Source: Chamaecrista fasciculata
Lineage: Eukaryota > Streptophyta > Magnoliopsida > Fabales > Fabaceae
NCBI GenBank assembly: GCA_003254925.1
Contig: QANZ01030995.1
Location: 349,980 to 413,979, forward strand
Direction of reading: 5' to 3'
DNA length: 64,000 nt
Made by a program: the position numbers and the translations under genes. Each line of letters begins with the position of its first letter. Position 1 is the first letter of the stretch. This document shows, piece by piece, positions 1 through 12,300 of this stretch. Under the pieces are notes generated by a model that was not told where the DNA came from, did no database searches, and saw only the letters and a program-made list of their open reading frames with translations.

Positions 1-1046
1 AAAAAAAAAGATAAGAAATTAAACATAATGACCTGAGTATCATTCATATCAACACATGTGTGATCTCCACCATATTTTGTAATGAGCCAATACTCATCTT
101 TAGCTTTCAAACAAGCTCTTATTTTCCATGAGCAACCTTGTTCTCCCTTTTGGTCACATTCCGCATTCCAAAACTTTTTTGTAGATTTGACCACACGGTA
201 ATTACGATGTTCGTTGATAGAGTATTGTTTAATTGCCGACACCAATGCATCCTTGTCGGGGAAAATTAAACCTTTCCTAAGATGAGAAGAACTGTCCCAT
301 GTTGCAGGCATATACATTATATCTTGTTCAGCCAACTCATCATTCCCCACCTCTGTATTTATGCTTGATAAGTGAGTGGCTAAGGGAACATAATTCGACA
401 CAGGTTGAGCTGGTTCAAATTCATCATCCTCTTCAATGAAATATGTAACATATTGAGCTGGAACATCATTTTCTAAATCAATTCCTTCTGAATCATCAGA
501 GGGATCGTGAGGGGAAGCACATCTCACTTCTTCATCCTCTTCGACGATTGGCGGTGGTGGAAAGTTAATATTTGGGACACTATTTAACATTTGAGTAAAC
601 GAAGAAAAAGGTTGCATTATGGCAAAATTACAATCATTGTAGTACGATGAAGAATATGCATCCACATTTCTTGAGCTCAACGTTGTGGATGGACCGCCTT
701 CCTCTAACAAAATAATTTCCACACACATATGTATAGAAGCACGTCCGCCTAAAAATTGCATGTGATATTCCCCCATCAACTGAACATCATCATCTGACTC
801 CAACTCAAAGCATGTGTATCTTATTGGGTTAACATCGTTTGGCATCCGATATATAATTCTTCCGATAACTTCATTTTTTTGCAATTTCAACCTCTTGCAT
901 ATGACCTCTTTAAGGGCATCAAATGTTACATCTTTATCGATTTTTGCAAGAACAGTTTTGTTGCAACGAAATTCTACGCCTTCCAAACCATTTTCGACAA
1001 TTTCTCCATTTCGGTACAGACAAATAAAAAGTGTGGTAGTCGTCAT
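1..1046 (-). CDS. MULE (Mutator-like) transposase, N-terminal part, runs off the window
   Basis: An uninterrupted minus-strand reading frame starts at the ATG at 1046 and stays open to base 1, about 348 codons. Residues 1 to about 115 resemble the PB1-like N-terminal domain of plant MULE proteins (MTTTTLFICLYRNGEIVENG at the start). A long acidic linker follows. The last ~90 codons match the MuDR DNA-binding domain family: FPDKDALVSAIKQYSI, then YRVVKSTKKFWNAEC, GCSWKIRAC and GGDHTCVD with the usual Cys and His residues. The homology fades after HTCVDMNDTQ, where a CAG|GTCATT could be a splice donor (inference). The catalytic DDE part would lie beyond the left edge. The family mediates cut-and-paste transposition. 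The N-terminal half looks intact, so the element may be young; whether the whole gene is functional cannot be seen here. Confidence 0.85.
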   Translation of the reverse strand, partial: MTTTTLFICLYRNGEIVENGLEGVEFRCNKTVLAKIDKDVTFDALKEVICKRLKLQKNEVIGRIIYRMPNDVNPIRYTCFELESDDDVQLMGEYHMQFLGGRASIHMCVEIILLEEGGPSTTLSSRNVDAYSSSYYNDCNFAIMQPFSSFTQMLNSVPNINFPPPPIVEEDEEVRCASPHDPSDDSEGIDLENDVPAQYVTYFIEEDDEFEPAQPVSNYVPLATHLSSINTEVGNDELAEQDIMYMPATWDSSSHLRKGLIFPDKDALVSAIKQYSINEHRNYRVVKSTKKFWNAECDQKGEQGCSWKIRACLKAKDEYWLITKYGGDHTCVDMNDTQVIMFNFLSFF

Positions 1047-1875
1047 ATCCACGTCGATTGTCCTAAAAAAATTTTAAACTATGTAAAAATATATAAAACT
1101 ATAAATAAAACTAGTAGTTTAAACAACAGAATAAAAAATTTAATCAAAATTAGTCAAATTTATTTACCAACATATCATATAACAAAAATTTAATCAAACA
1201 TGTTTACCAACTTAACAATATAAATAAAAAGTAAATTAAAAAAATATTAAATCAATAATGATAATTTTATCATTTTGAAAATTATTAAATTACGTAAATA
1301 AAATAAAAATTATAAATCAAACTAATAGATTAAATACCAAACAAATAAATATAATGCATCATATCATATAACAAATGATAAATTAAACAAAATATTAACC
1401 AACATACTAAAATAATTTGAAAAATAAATAAATTAAAATTTTTGTTTACCATAATCACTCTATGAAAATTACAATAAAAGTTTTAGTGTCTTGAACATAA
1501 TTAAATAGCAACAGAAAAAATAATACATTATACATATAAAATTATTTTTCACATACAAAAAATTGTAAAAATACTACAATAAAAAGAGAGGAAGATGAAA
1601 AAAATACCTATATTAAAGATGAATCAATAACATAATAGAGTATGAGTGATGAGAATAATCTGCAAAAAAAAAAAAAGAAAGAAAAATGTAAGAGATCAAG
1701 AAAAGAAGATGAATCAACAACATAAAAAAAAAATAATTACCTTAAACTGTAAATGGTAAGTGAGATCGAGAGTGAAATATGAATGTAAGGAGACAAATGA
1801 AGAAGAACGAAAACGAGAGAGGCGAAAGAGAGAGCCGAAAGAATGGTAATTGTGGCTAGGGTTTCGGGGAAGGGG

Positions 1876-1882
1876 ATTTATA
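1876..1882 (-). promoter_or_regulatory. TATA box of the MULE gene
   Basis: On the minus strand this reads TATAAAT, followed about 30 bases downstream by a CT-rich leader containing AAACCCTAG, typical of a plant transcription start. The leader to the ATG at 1046 would be ~800 bases, is very AT-rich below 1740, and probably contains an intron. Confidence 0.5.
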
Positions 1883-1917
1883 GAAGCATTTATCGATACT
1901 TGTTTTATTTGGTGTAT

Positions 1918-2320
1918 GCGCCCTACGTTCGATTTGAAAAAATTAAAATTATTGAAAGTTTCGTCTATGGTTAGCGCCTTGTGTGGCGGAAAGAATTTAA
2001 ATTTTTAATGTTTCATTTGGTGGGTGCGCCTTGCGTTGGGGAAAAATATTAAATTTTTAGATGTTCTATTTAACGAGTGCGCCTTGCGTTAAGTGAAGGA
2101 AAATTATGTTTTTGAATGTTCCACTTATTGTGTGCGCCTTGTGTTAGGAGAAAAATATTAAAATTTTAGATGCTCCATTTGGTGAACGCGCCTTGTGTTG
2201 TTGAAAATTAAATTCTCCAATGGTTCATTTGTTGAATGCGCCTTGTGTTAAATTTAGATATCCTGTTTGTTGGATGCGCCCTCTGTTTGTTGGATATCCT
2301 ATTTGTTGGATGCGCCCTGT
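1918..2320. repeat. Degenerate tandem repeats with a GCGCC core, subterminal region of the MULE
   Basis: GCGCC followed by a TTGYGTT-like stretch recurs at about 1918, 1974, 2026, 2079, 2134, 2189, 2238, 2276 and 2312. Spacing is mostly 49-56 bases, shrinking to 36-38 at the end. Between cores an AT-rich stretch (AAAATATTAAATTTTTAGAT) and TGTTCCATTTGGTG are partly conserved. Subterminal repeats of this kind can be transposase-binding sites, but that role is inferred. Confidence 0.7.
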
Positions 2321-2432
2321 GTATGAGCCAATTCCATGAACAGTGAAAATGGCCTATTTTACTAAATAGTTTAAAATAAAATACCTGCCTATTAATACTT
2401 CTAAAAATGAGTCTACTTTTTCACTTTTCTCC

Positions 2433-3160
2433 ATGTATTGTTAGGTGCTGTGGCGTGGCGTGGCGTGGCGGGGAGGTATGTGAATAAGCATCACCATTTC
2501 CTCCACGTGTACTACACTTGGTTTGGTTTTGGTCTTTTGGACCACCATGTTCAAAGGAGTGTGACACTTCATGTTTCTTTCAAGAAAATGAAAAGAAATT
2601 TGGCAAAACAGTATGTTGTACTCGCACCTTCTGAGTTTTATCTCGTGAGCGAATTTGCTCTTAGTGGTAAAAAACAAAAGGAATGAAATTTTATACGGAA
2701 GCAGATTTCAATTTACGCGAGAAATATCAAATACTATACTAAGAAATTCAGTCCTAAAATTAGCATAGGTGACCACTGGTCACTAGGTGAGGTGTCAAGA
2801 TATTAAGCTTTGCTTGATCAATAATGTTTTAATCACGTCACTCTTACCCATTACAACCTTTCATAGTCTATCCTCTTACTCATCTCCTCACTTGCCTCCT
2901 CTGTTTTGACATGAAATTCATTTTCAAAGAAACGGGAAACGGAGCGCTAAGATAATAAAGAGGTCATCAATGATAAAATAAATTATGTATAAAAAAATGA
3001 TAATTGATCTGTATTACAACTGCCCGATGCAGAGATGCTATGTTAGTTGTTTGTTAATTAGCCCCACTGTACAAGATAGTTAGTCCTCAAAAAAGAAAAG
3101 GCTCTCTCCAGGTGTACTCTCAACTGATTTGCGGGGATGAATGCAGTCTACTCTCACCAT
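2433..3160. other. Intergenic, no gene seen
   Basis: This stretch lies between the MULE end and the ACT-repeat gene. Short open frames at 2438-2686 have no recognisable domain or codon bias. The part nearest 3160 should be the 3' untranslated region of the ACT-repeat gene. Confidence 0.5.
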
Positions 3161-6100
3161 TCACCCACCCATCAAGGTTCTTCTAACTCTATCTACAACC
3201 TGCTGTCTATCAAAACCTGTCGGCTGAAATTCGAAGTTCTCATCCAAAAGAAATCTGTACACCTCCCATTCGTGCTCTGATATTGAATACCTTCCTATTT
3301 CAGCCTAGAAAAAAAGGAGAAATAATGTTACAAGATCTGAATCATGTGATATTTGGTTTGCCAATATACAAAAAATGTACCAGTGTCTAAATGCAATACA
3401 AAATGTCATCGAATTGGTCCTAGAGTCTAGAAGACAAGGAAACCACCCCTCATTGCCATATTATTAAAGGGATTGGCATCTTCTTTAAAAAAACAGGAAA
3501 AGAAAAGGAGAAAATGGATGTAGTTTTCAATTATCACTTTTGGTCCCTAAAGTTCCAAAAATATCCTTGTCTAATTCAAATGTTTTAACTAGCTAGATTC
3601 TACCTATAAATTAGGTTCCCTTATATTCAATGTCCATATTCAAAGTGTTACCCTTTTGTTTTGGCTTCAAGGACATTAATCACATTATATATATTAATTG
3701 GCCAAAAAAAAAAAAAGACATTATATATTAGCCTCATCATATTGTTGAGATTTCTTACCGAGAAAACACAGATGCCAAGTTTTTTGAGAGCAAACGTGAC
3801 ATCATAGAAAACCCGCGGTCTTCCCTTTCCAGATAGCTCAACTGGATTAGCAACCAACAGTTCTGCATCTGGCCCTCGGTTAGCGATGATAACCCGTAAT
3901 GGATGAAACATTTCCAGTTTCAAACGCGAACATAGTGCTTCCTGCTTCTCAGGATCTATGACTTTTTTCCCATCTGTTTGCTGAATAAATAGCTCTAGAT
4001 CACGATACCCCTTGTTATTCGGCAAGAATCGACCATATGATATCTGAAAAGAAAAATTCAAGCGTCAACAAACTGCAACAGTGTTCAAGTTGACAGGGAA
4101 TACTGAACTTTGTACTCAGAAAAGAGGACAAGGAGTGAATTTTGAACACAATCTCAGTTATAATATAATATAAACCGTCCACCAAAATCTTCAGAACTTT
4201 GCACTACCAATCATCCCTTCCATTGAAACTGAAATAGCTCCAATCACTACCATTTTACTAAGGCAAAGTGATGACTCCACGTATGATAAAAACTAACAAC
4301 TATGGTAATTTCTCCAGGGTTTCTCCAAATTATATGGCGTAGTTCTGCCATTTCCCTCCCCAAAATTGACTAAATTATAGGAATGCAAGTGTAGAATTGG
4401 GAATTCTGATAGATGTACACCATGAAGCCAGACGCAGTCCATTAAAAGACTGAATGAAGTTATGCCGTAAAAAATATTGTACTAGGATTGAAGTGGGAAG
4501 TGAGTAGCTGCCAAATCTATGATGCTACAGACTTACAAGTAACTTTGAGAAAGAAATAAAACCATACCTTCATACTGAAGTCTTTCAAAGTTCTCATAAT
4601 GTCATAAAGAAGGCCCTTGTGATCTGCACAACATATTTGAAGTACTGTATGGGCTGGGCTTAACGAGTTGTCAAGCATCACATTGGTTTTCTTCAACTTT
4701 ATCATATCACGGCTAAGAGCTTGAGAACGAATTTCACTATCTGACAATTCACATCTAAACAGATCCTCAGCTAACACAGGAGACAGAAAAGATCTAGCCT
4801 GACCATATTCATACTCGGGACCAGCCAACTTAAGTTCGTAGCAAATACATGACTGTGGAAGAACAGCATCCAATCTTTCATATGTCTCATCCTGTCGCTT
4901 TCTTGTGTGCAAGAGTTCCCTAGAACAAATTGAAACAAGTGCAATTACTAATGAGCACTATTCCACTAGCAAAGAAACTTGCTGTTGATATATGGCATTT
5001 AATGAAACCACAAGGTTGATAATAGCTTGGATTCGCCAAATAAGAACTTGCAGCGTCCTCTCAACCAAATCCCCAAAATTACTCATTTAAGTGGGTTGGG
5101 ATTTACCATAAAGATACTTCCCCACAACATTCATAGAAAACAACAGCACTGGCATTAACAATAGGAATGGACGTTTGGTAGTCAGCTAATGCAGGAGTTC
5201 TGTGTTTTCTCTAAGGGTTCATTGTAGACTGAAGAAGCCATGCTTAAGCTAACATGATAAGCTTTCATGAGCACAATGAGAGGTGTTTGAAACAAAACAA
5301 AGTATACTGAGTAAAGGCTATAGGAAATAAGCAAAAAGTTAGGGAAAAAGAGATGCAAAGCTGTTACGAAAGACAAGATCACAAAATAATGACATCAAAA
5401 CATGCAAACAGAAATTACAGGGCGAGCATGTTTGTAAGACAACAAAAATAGAGAAAGATCCAGTAACGTGAAATAAGGCAAGATTTCACATTCTATAGGA
5501 AAAAAGGAAAGAAAACCCAGGTCTAAGACTCACTTGTTATCTGTTATGAAAAAGAGGTCCATGACCCTGCCATCTGGGGTTGTAGTCACCTTCACCTTCT
5601 GAATTGCTAGGTCAAGCTCAGAGAGGACTTCCGTGACATCTAGAAAAGTAGCAAAAACATCATAAGCATAAAAGTCACTGGTTTTAACATACAATATGGA
5701 GATTCTTTACAAATGAAAAGGATTTCTTTTACCATGTAATAAACCTTTACGATCAAGGCAACATATCTTCAATAAATAAACAGGAGATGATCTCGTTGGT
5801 TGCTGGTTCAAATAAAAAAACCTTGAGCATGGAGGGCAAATGGCCTGAAGGCGCTCTTTCAGATTCGACCACCTCACAGAAAGCAATCCAGAATGTGGAA
5901 CCACCCACATCACTACGTAGCACCATATGCCATCAGTTGAAAAGTCTACAAAGTACGTCAAAAAAGCGGAATATGGAGATCCGTGTCAGAAAGGCAAAGA
6001 AAAAAAATAAAGAAATTATGTAATCGAGACAGAAGGTTATAGATAATAAAAATCAATAAAATACCCAACCAGCCATACAATTCTTCATCCCAAAAGATAC

Positions 6101-6635
6101 AAAAAAATTAAGAAATACTCATGAAAATTGAAAGACAGTTGAACTAGGGGTTTACTAAATAAATTGTCCTGAGGCAATTCCATCTGAGCTAAAAAGGTCC
6201 CTATGCTAAAAAACAAACAAACTAGTTCTTTCAAAGCAGTAGCATCTTAAATGCTAAAAACATCAATCTACCATCTATGGTTCAAACATTATAATCCAGA
6301 TATCGAGAAGCAAATGTAGCATACATTTGCCGCAACTTCCGCAAAAAGAAATTTGAAAATGAAACTCTCGTGAATCAAATTCCATCAAAGAACCGAAACA
6401 GGACTGCACAATCCGCGTGAAAATTGAAGTGTAAACAATCGAATAAATCAGAAACGGAAATTGAAAACAATTTCATGCCTGCTTTGGTAATGTAGAGGCC
6501 AAAATCGAGAATGACTCTGCAAACATCGCATCCGAGGCCGTTCTTATCAGGGCAATTGACAGTAACGATAAAAGGATCGGCGGGGAGCTTCCCCTTCTGA
6601 ATCTGAACGACGTCGTCGCTGCCAGGCATTCCCAT
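3161..6635 (-). CDS. ACT domain-repeat protein, ACR9/ACR10 type
   Basis: Six coding exons (minus): 6635-6479, 5945-5733, 5639-5534, 4919-4568, 4043-3759, 3304-3161. They join in frame to 418 residues, the usual size of this plant family. Start is MGMPGSDDVVQIQKGK; stop is TGA at 3161. ACT-type blocks are visible: DPFIVTVNCPDKNGLGCDVC near residue 20, YLLKICCLDRKGLLHDVTEV near 110, LQICCADHKGLLYDIMRTLK in the middle, and the C-terminal ELLVANPVELSGKGRPRVFY. ACT domains bind amino acids; plant ACR proteins are proposed amino-acid sensors, with no catalytic domain here. All introns are GT-AG except intron 1, which appears to begin with GC (CAG|GCATGA). Both neighbouring stretches are transposon-rich. 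ACR9 and ACR10 cannot be told apart by eye. Confidence 0.92.
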
Positions 6636-7087
6636 ACCGGACCGGCAAGTGCCGGCCGAAAATTGCGAATCGGCAAAAGTGTGACCTGGCGGATGAAATC
6701 GAGTGTTGATTTTCTGAGTTTGGACGATGGATTTTTAATTTGGGAGAGAAAGAAGAGATTAAGAGAAGAGATATGTGAGAAAGGAAGGAAGAGGTTGTTA
6801 CTTGTTTATTGTTAAGATTTAAGGAGGTGAGCTGGTTGCGTTGCGAGGGGATTGTGAAAGGTCCACGTCAGCGCGATATCTGGAAAACTTTTAGTGATGA
6901 CGTGGCGGGAAACTGTTGGTTTGTTGTTACGGTTACTCTATGAGGAGGCGAAATGCGTTATGCGTCAATGTTTCCCGCGTGAGTGTAATAATCAGGCGAC
7001 TCCCATCTTTTTTTTTTTTTTGTCAGTTGCTTTTGTGGCTGTTCTCTACTTGTCTTTAGCTGTATTTATTTTTTAAAAAACTATATA
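6636..7087. other. 5' leader and promoter region of the ACT-repeat gene
   Basis: About 200 bases upstream of the ATG at 6635 are purine-rich on the plus strand (CT-rich on the coding strand), as in plant leaders. No convincing TATA box is seen. The rest is AT-rich with a poly-T run near 7009-7021. Confidence 0.4.
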
Positions 7088-7440
7088 TTATAAGAAATTA
7101 ATTTTTTTTTTTACAAAATGAGGCAAGAAAAAAAAAACAAAAACATCATAAGCCCCACGAGAGATTAAAGACTCTATACAATCATTAACCCAAATTATTC
7201 TATCAAGATTAGAATCCAAATCTACACTCGCAATGTAACCAGCAACACGATTTCCTTCCCTCAAAATGTAGTGTATCTTAACGCACCAATCTCTCTTTAA
7301 GACATCAGCCATTAGCCGCAACAACGATCCATCACCACCTCTAGCCTCAAAACCACCGTTAATACACAAAACAGCGCTCTACGAGTCAGATTTCAGAATC
7401 ACCTGTCTAAATCCCAATAACCAAGCAAGAGAGACTTTCT
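7088..7440 (-). pseudogene. LINE retrotransposon remnant, RNase H-like 3' end
   Basis: Minus-strand translation gives the end of a plant non-LTR reverse transcriptase polyprotein: VILKSDS, then after a stop codon SAVLCINGG, DWCVKIHYILREGNRVAGYI and ASVDL. The ILREGNRVA block with the preceding D is typical of the RNase H-like domain at the C-terminus of plant LINEs. The in-frame TAG after KSDS and the missing upstream part show it is dead and 5'-truncated. An A-rich stretch follows the frame on the minus strand. No target duplication was identified. Confidence 0.7.
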
Positions 7441-8415
7441 AAGATGCCCACAACTCAATTAAATTATTTTTAATTGAAGTATAACAAACAATACGCTGTT
7501 ATCCTTGATATATTTATATAAATCAATTTATATTTTTTGAATTTTTATCGACTATATAATATATGCTACCTAAAATTTGTACTTATATGCACAAGGAAAA
7601 GCAATTTGTGGAATGTGAGTAGTAAATTAATTGGTGTCGTATAACTGAAAATAAATTAATTTGTTCTTGCACATTAAAATAACAAATTAGTAGTGTATGT
7701 CGGAACATAGTCCATCTACAAATTTTATCCAAAGCTTATCATTTAAGTTAAAAAAAAAAAGTAATAATGAATTCAACCTTGCTGAATATCAGCAGTCAAG
7801 GCTTACTGAACATAAATGAAATAACAGAGGGATTTTGTATGTTAACACAATTTAGAATAAGCACATAAACATGATAAAATTAAATTAGAGTTTACCAATA
7901 GAATAAGACTTGACCAAAGTTATTGGCCAAAAAAAAATAAGACTTGACCAAAGTTAATCATCATGAAGTTTCATATCTAATCATGGATTCAAAAAGTTAT
8001 TTTCTATTAAATGATAAACTAACTATTCCTAAATAGAATCACTCTTCCTCTAGATTAAATTAACCAGATACTACATCCTAATTAACCTTTTTTGGTTGCC
8101 TCCTAATTAACCTTTTGATAACAAGGAATCTGAATTTTTATCGGCAAATATTTAATTTGAATTGGAAAACTTTAATTTTATCTTCTATATACAATTTAAA
8201 CAATGATTATCATCAATATCCGATTCAAAATCAACCAAAAGATAATATATTCAAATTTAAACTACTGATTTTTTTATTTTGATCTCACTACAAAACAAAT
8301 ATTCATTCCTTATTTTGAATGAGAGAAAAATTTAAAAAGTCTCAGGTATGAAGAAATAAAGTCATGAATATCTTAAAATAGTTAGTTTATAAAGACTTGT
8401 GATCAATATTAAAGA
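7441..8415. other. AT-rich intergenic DNA
   Basis: No open frame of note. A short direct duplication, AAGACTTGACCAAAGTTA, occurs near 7908 and again near 7940, separated by a poly-A stretch. Confidence 0.4.
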
Positions 8416-8575
8416 CTAGGGGCTTGGCGTGTGAATGTGGGCTAGCTAGAGAAAAGTGAGTGATTTTTGTTTTTCAAAATTTTTTAACTCAATAATTTTG
8501 ACCAACCATAAAGGGGTGGAACCATATAATATAACGAGAAAGGGGTGGAGCCATATAATATAAGATATAGATATA
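8416..8575 (-). mobile_element. Short non-autonomous Helitron, copy 1
   Basis: Read on the minus strand it starts TCTTATATTATATGGCTCC and ends CCCCTAG, inserted between A (8576) and T (8415), as expected for Helitrons. The 5' terminal sequence is present twice in tandem (again at TTATATTATATGGTTCCACC), suggesting one insertion into another or a new terminus. The hairpin before the 3' end is degraded compared with the other copies. Confidence 0.65.
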
Positions 8576-9352
8576 GATATATGACACAACAAAGTATTTT
8601 ATTATTTTATAATGATGATCGTTACTTGAAATCTATCAAGATGGACCTTTCTTAAATGGTAATGTTAATATTCAGACTGCATTGTTATGCGTTATTCAAA
8701 TATAGCTCAGGATAAACTTTTAAGAGTCAACATGAACAATAGTTCAATTTTTTTTTTCCTGTGTATAGACTAAAATTTTATCATTGCATATATGTAAATA
8801 TGATATTTTTCAATGTTCAAGTATATTTAACATAAAACTCTTCAATTGAATTGTCGTGTAAATAAAGAAAAATAAATTAAGGAGTTAAAGATTTGGCAAA
8901 TTGAGATACTATGCCAGTATTCTAAGAAGCATAGATCAGCAAAGGATGTTGACCCCAAAACAAAAAGTTCAGCAAAGGATTAAAATTTAAAGCAAATTAG
9001 AAGCACTTGACAAAAACAGTATCTTTGTTATGAAGGATCACTAATTTGAAGCACACGTGACGAAAGACCATTATATTATGGAGAAGGTTCAAAAAGAAAT
9101 ATAGAAGCCATCGACTTAATAAAAATTTCAACTCAATAATAATTGGAAAGACAAAATTTGGAGCAACATGGATATCAAACGAAGAGCAAGACCTATAGCT
9201 ACTGTGATTACTTTGGATGCCAAAATTCAAGTAGACTCTAAGCCTCCTTATGTGTCATAATTATGAAAATAAAAATAAAAAATACAAAGATGAACTTAAT
9301 CCAGATTTATTATCCAATTTGACAAGACAGGAGGAACAAATAGAAGATGAGT
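8576..9352. other. AT-rich intergenic DNA downstream of the first UXS copy
   Basis: Starts with a short GATATA microsatellite. It has no recognisable gene. The part next to 9353 is the 3' untranslated region of the UXS gene. Confidence 0.4.
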
Positions 9353-12300
9353 TTAGTTCTTCTCAACCCCAAGCCTGAGACGGAAATCCTCTTGCATGAG
9401 AGGTAGGCCATCTCGCAGCTTGACCTTTGGTTCCCAACCCAGCAATTCCTTTGCTTTTGTTATGTCTGGTTTTCTCTGACGAGGGTCATCAGGAGTGTTT
9501 GCCACACTTTTTATCTCCACATCTGGCTTAATAAGCTGCAAAAGCCACCACCAAGCGTTATTAACCAAGAACTCCAATATCATACCACTAATTCAATTTA
9601 TAGGTATTTGTAGACAGCAAATTGCACATAAACAATCTCTCAGGAAAAAAAAATCTAAATTGGCATCAGAGTGTTTTTCTTCAAAATACTCCTGTCAGGG
9701 CATATTCTGAAGATGAAAAGCAGTATGTAACCAGACTATCACAAGGGAGGCATATGGCAGTGGAAATGAAATTAATAACTGACCTCCTTCACTGTCTCTG
9801 CAAGCTCAATCATTGTAAATTCACCTGAAAAAGTTAAAATATTCAAGTAAGTAACCAAGGAGGCAAAAGTTAATATAGATTTCGTGGTGGAAATGTAACC
9901 TGGGTTTCCAAGGTTGATTGGACCAGTGTGTTCCCCTTCCATGAGACGGATTAGGCCATCAACCTTTGTAAATTTCAAACATAATATTACAGTCAGATCA
10001 CCACTAGTAAACCAAGCCAACAAAACACAAAGGGATAAATATGTTTCATAGATACCAGGTCAGTGACATAGCAGAAACTGCGAGTTTGAGTTCCTGGAGA
10101 TTGGACTGTCAATGGTTCACCACTACAATTTGCAAACAATTAATTGGAGAGTGACGAAATTTTAGATATTAAGATAACTAAATCACTAAATGATCTGGCA
10201 AATCAACGGCATGCTCATTAATTAATTTCATGCATACAGATAAAAAGCCTCCATCAGAACAGATTGGACAACTATATAATAGATGAACAAACATGCTTTC
10301 TTTAGATATAAACCAGCCATTCAGAAATAATAGCATTAAAGCACATGTGACATGTAATATGCCATGAAAAAGATAAAATATTTACCGAAGGGCTTGAGCA
10401 ATGAAGTTGCTGACTACACGCCCATCATCAATATTCATGCGGGGTCCATATGTGTTAAAAATCCTTGCAATGCGTATTTCTACAGTGAAAAGACATGAAC
10501 ATCTCAAGTAATTAACAAAGGAACATTTAAAACACTATACCCCTCGAGCAATGAAGCAATTACAAGAAAAAGAAACTTACCTATCCCATGCTGCCTATGA
10601 TAATCAAACATCAAAGTTTCAGCCACACGCTTTCCCTCATCATAGCAGCTCCGAACACCTATTATAGGCATATATTTATCTGAATAGATTAGAACTTCTT
10701 GAATGTGCATAAAAGAATATTTTCGTTTCAACCAATTATGTTTGTTCAAAATAGTGTTAGAGAGAGCGAATTGGCCTGAAAAAGTTAATCTTGCATCATA
10801 AAGCAAAAGAGAAAAGCCACAAGGAACACAAGCAGTATTTCAAGTTTTCAACATCAAAAAATGTTTCCCCAGTGAACGCTTGTCTAAATAATCCAGAGAG
10901 AATTTATATTCAACGTTTTTAGCTTCTCAAGTTCATAACTAACTATCCTATTCATCAAGGAAAAAAAAATTGAATGATAAACTACATTTTGTACAGAAAT
11001 CAAATAGAGAAGTAGCTCTCATGGTTTATACATCACACACATCTTAATTAAATTGAAGTATATATAATATAGCAAATGGAAAATATTCCATTTAAGAAAG
11101 TAATACATGTTGAGTGAGAGACAAGCGTGTACCTATGGGGTTAACATTGCCCCAGTAGCTTTCAGGTTGCGGATGCACTAGGGGATCCCCGTATACTTCT
11201 GAAGTTGATGTAAGCAAAATCCTGTCACATTTAACAAATGATAAAGACCAACGGTAGCAGTTGAAATTATCAATCATTTTCTATTAAAAAAAAAGTCCCA
11301 ACCTAGCTCCAACACGCTTTGCAAGCCCAAGCATGTTTAGTGTACCAATCACGTTTGTCTTTATTGTCTGTAAAATCATTATTTCCTTACACGTTAATCT
11401 CTCTAAAATGAGGTAAATTGTTTGACAATTTACATGAAAATTGTAATAGACCTTGAAAGAAAATTGTCAAACAATATTCATGTAAATTGTCAAACAATAT
11501 TCATGTAATAGACCTTGAAAGAAAATTGTTTGACAATTTCCATGAATATATTAACTTGGCAAGTATGAGGTAAATTATTAAAAAAGTAGAGCAAACCCTC
11601 AAATGCATACCTTTACAGGGTTGTATTTATAGAAGATAGGAGATGCGGGACATGCAAGATGATAAATCTGATCAACCTCAACCAACAGAGGCTCCGTGAC
11701 ATCTACAAAGGGATCAAAATGTAAAAGAGAATTGACATCACTGATCCACAAATGGATATGAAGGTATTAAGGAGGAGAGTAAACTAAAACTAAATCATTA
11801 AAAAGAAAGCGTTAATGTTCCCTGAGTGATAGTATCATAAAGCCAGCAGATCAAAGTAGTGTTTGATCAAGACACTACCATGGCGGATAAGCTCAAATCT
11901 CGGATGACCAATCCATTTTTTGAGGTTGTCCTTGGACCCAGTGAAGTAGTTATCAGCAACAATTACCTAATTAAGGCACATAAACCACAATTAATTTAAT
12001 ATGCCCTGCCTATTTTATTACATATATGACTATGAAAAGATATGCAATTTGTTTGATAAGTGAAATCACTAATAAAATAAGATGAGTAAAAGGATCACAT
12101 GCTAACCTCATTTTTTTCATTTTCCATCAATCTGTCCACTAGGTGAGATCCAATAAATCCTGCTCCTCCAGTAACCAAAATTCTCATGTTGGACTATTGA
12201 CAAGAAAAATCAGAGAGATATTGGTGAAAAAAGACAACGTGAAAAAAAAAGAGCTATTAAGTAAAGCAAGTAACTCTGACATGAGCCTTCATAACTACAA

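Larger units (their letters stand above)
1..2432 (-). mobile_element. 5' end of an autonomous Mutator-like element
   Basis: The element holds the MULE reading frame (1-1046), its leader and promoter (about 1047-1885), a block of degenerate repeats (about 1918-2320), and an outer AT-rich end reading leftward as GAAAAGTGAAAAAGTAGACT near 2408-2430. The outer border is an estimate because the matching terminal inverted repeat and target duplication lie outside the window. Confidence 0.55.

Noticed and set aside
1918..2320. CRISPR-like array
   Set aside because: The units are degenerate, spacing varies from 36 to 56 and the intervening sequence is itself similar; this is eukaryotic transposon DNA.
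2438..2686. 82-codon frame after the MULE end
   Set aside because: No domain, no promoter signal and repetitive start (GGCGTGGCGTGGCG).
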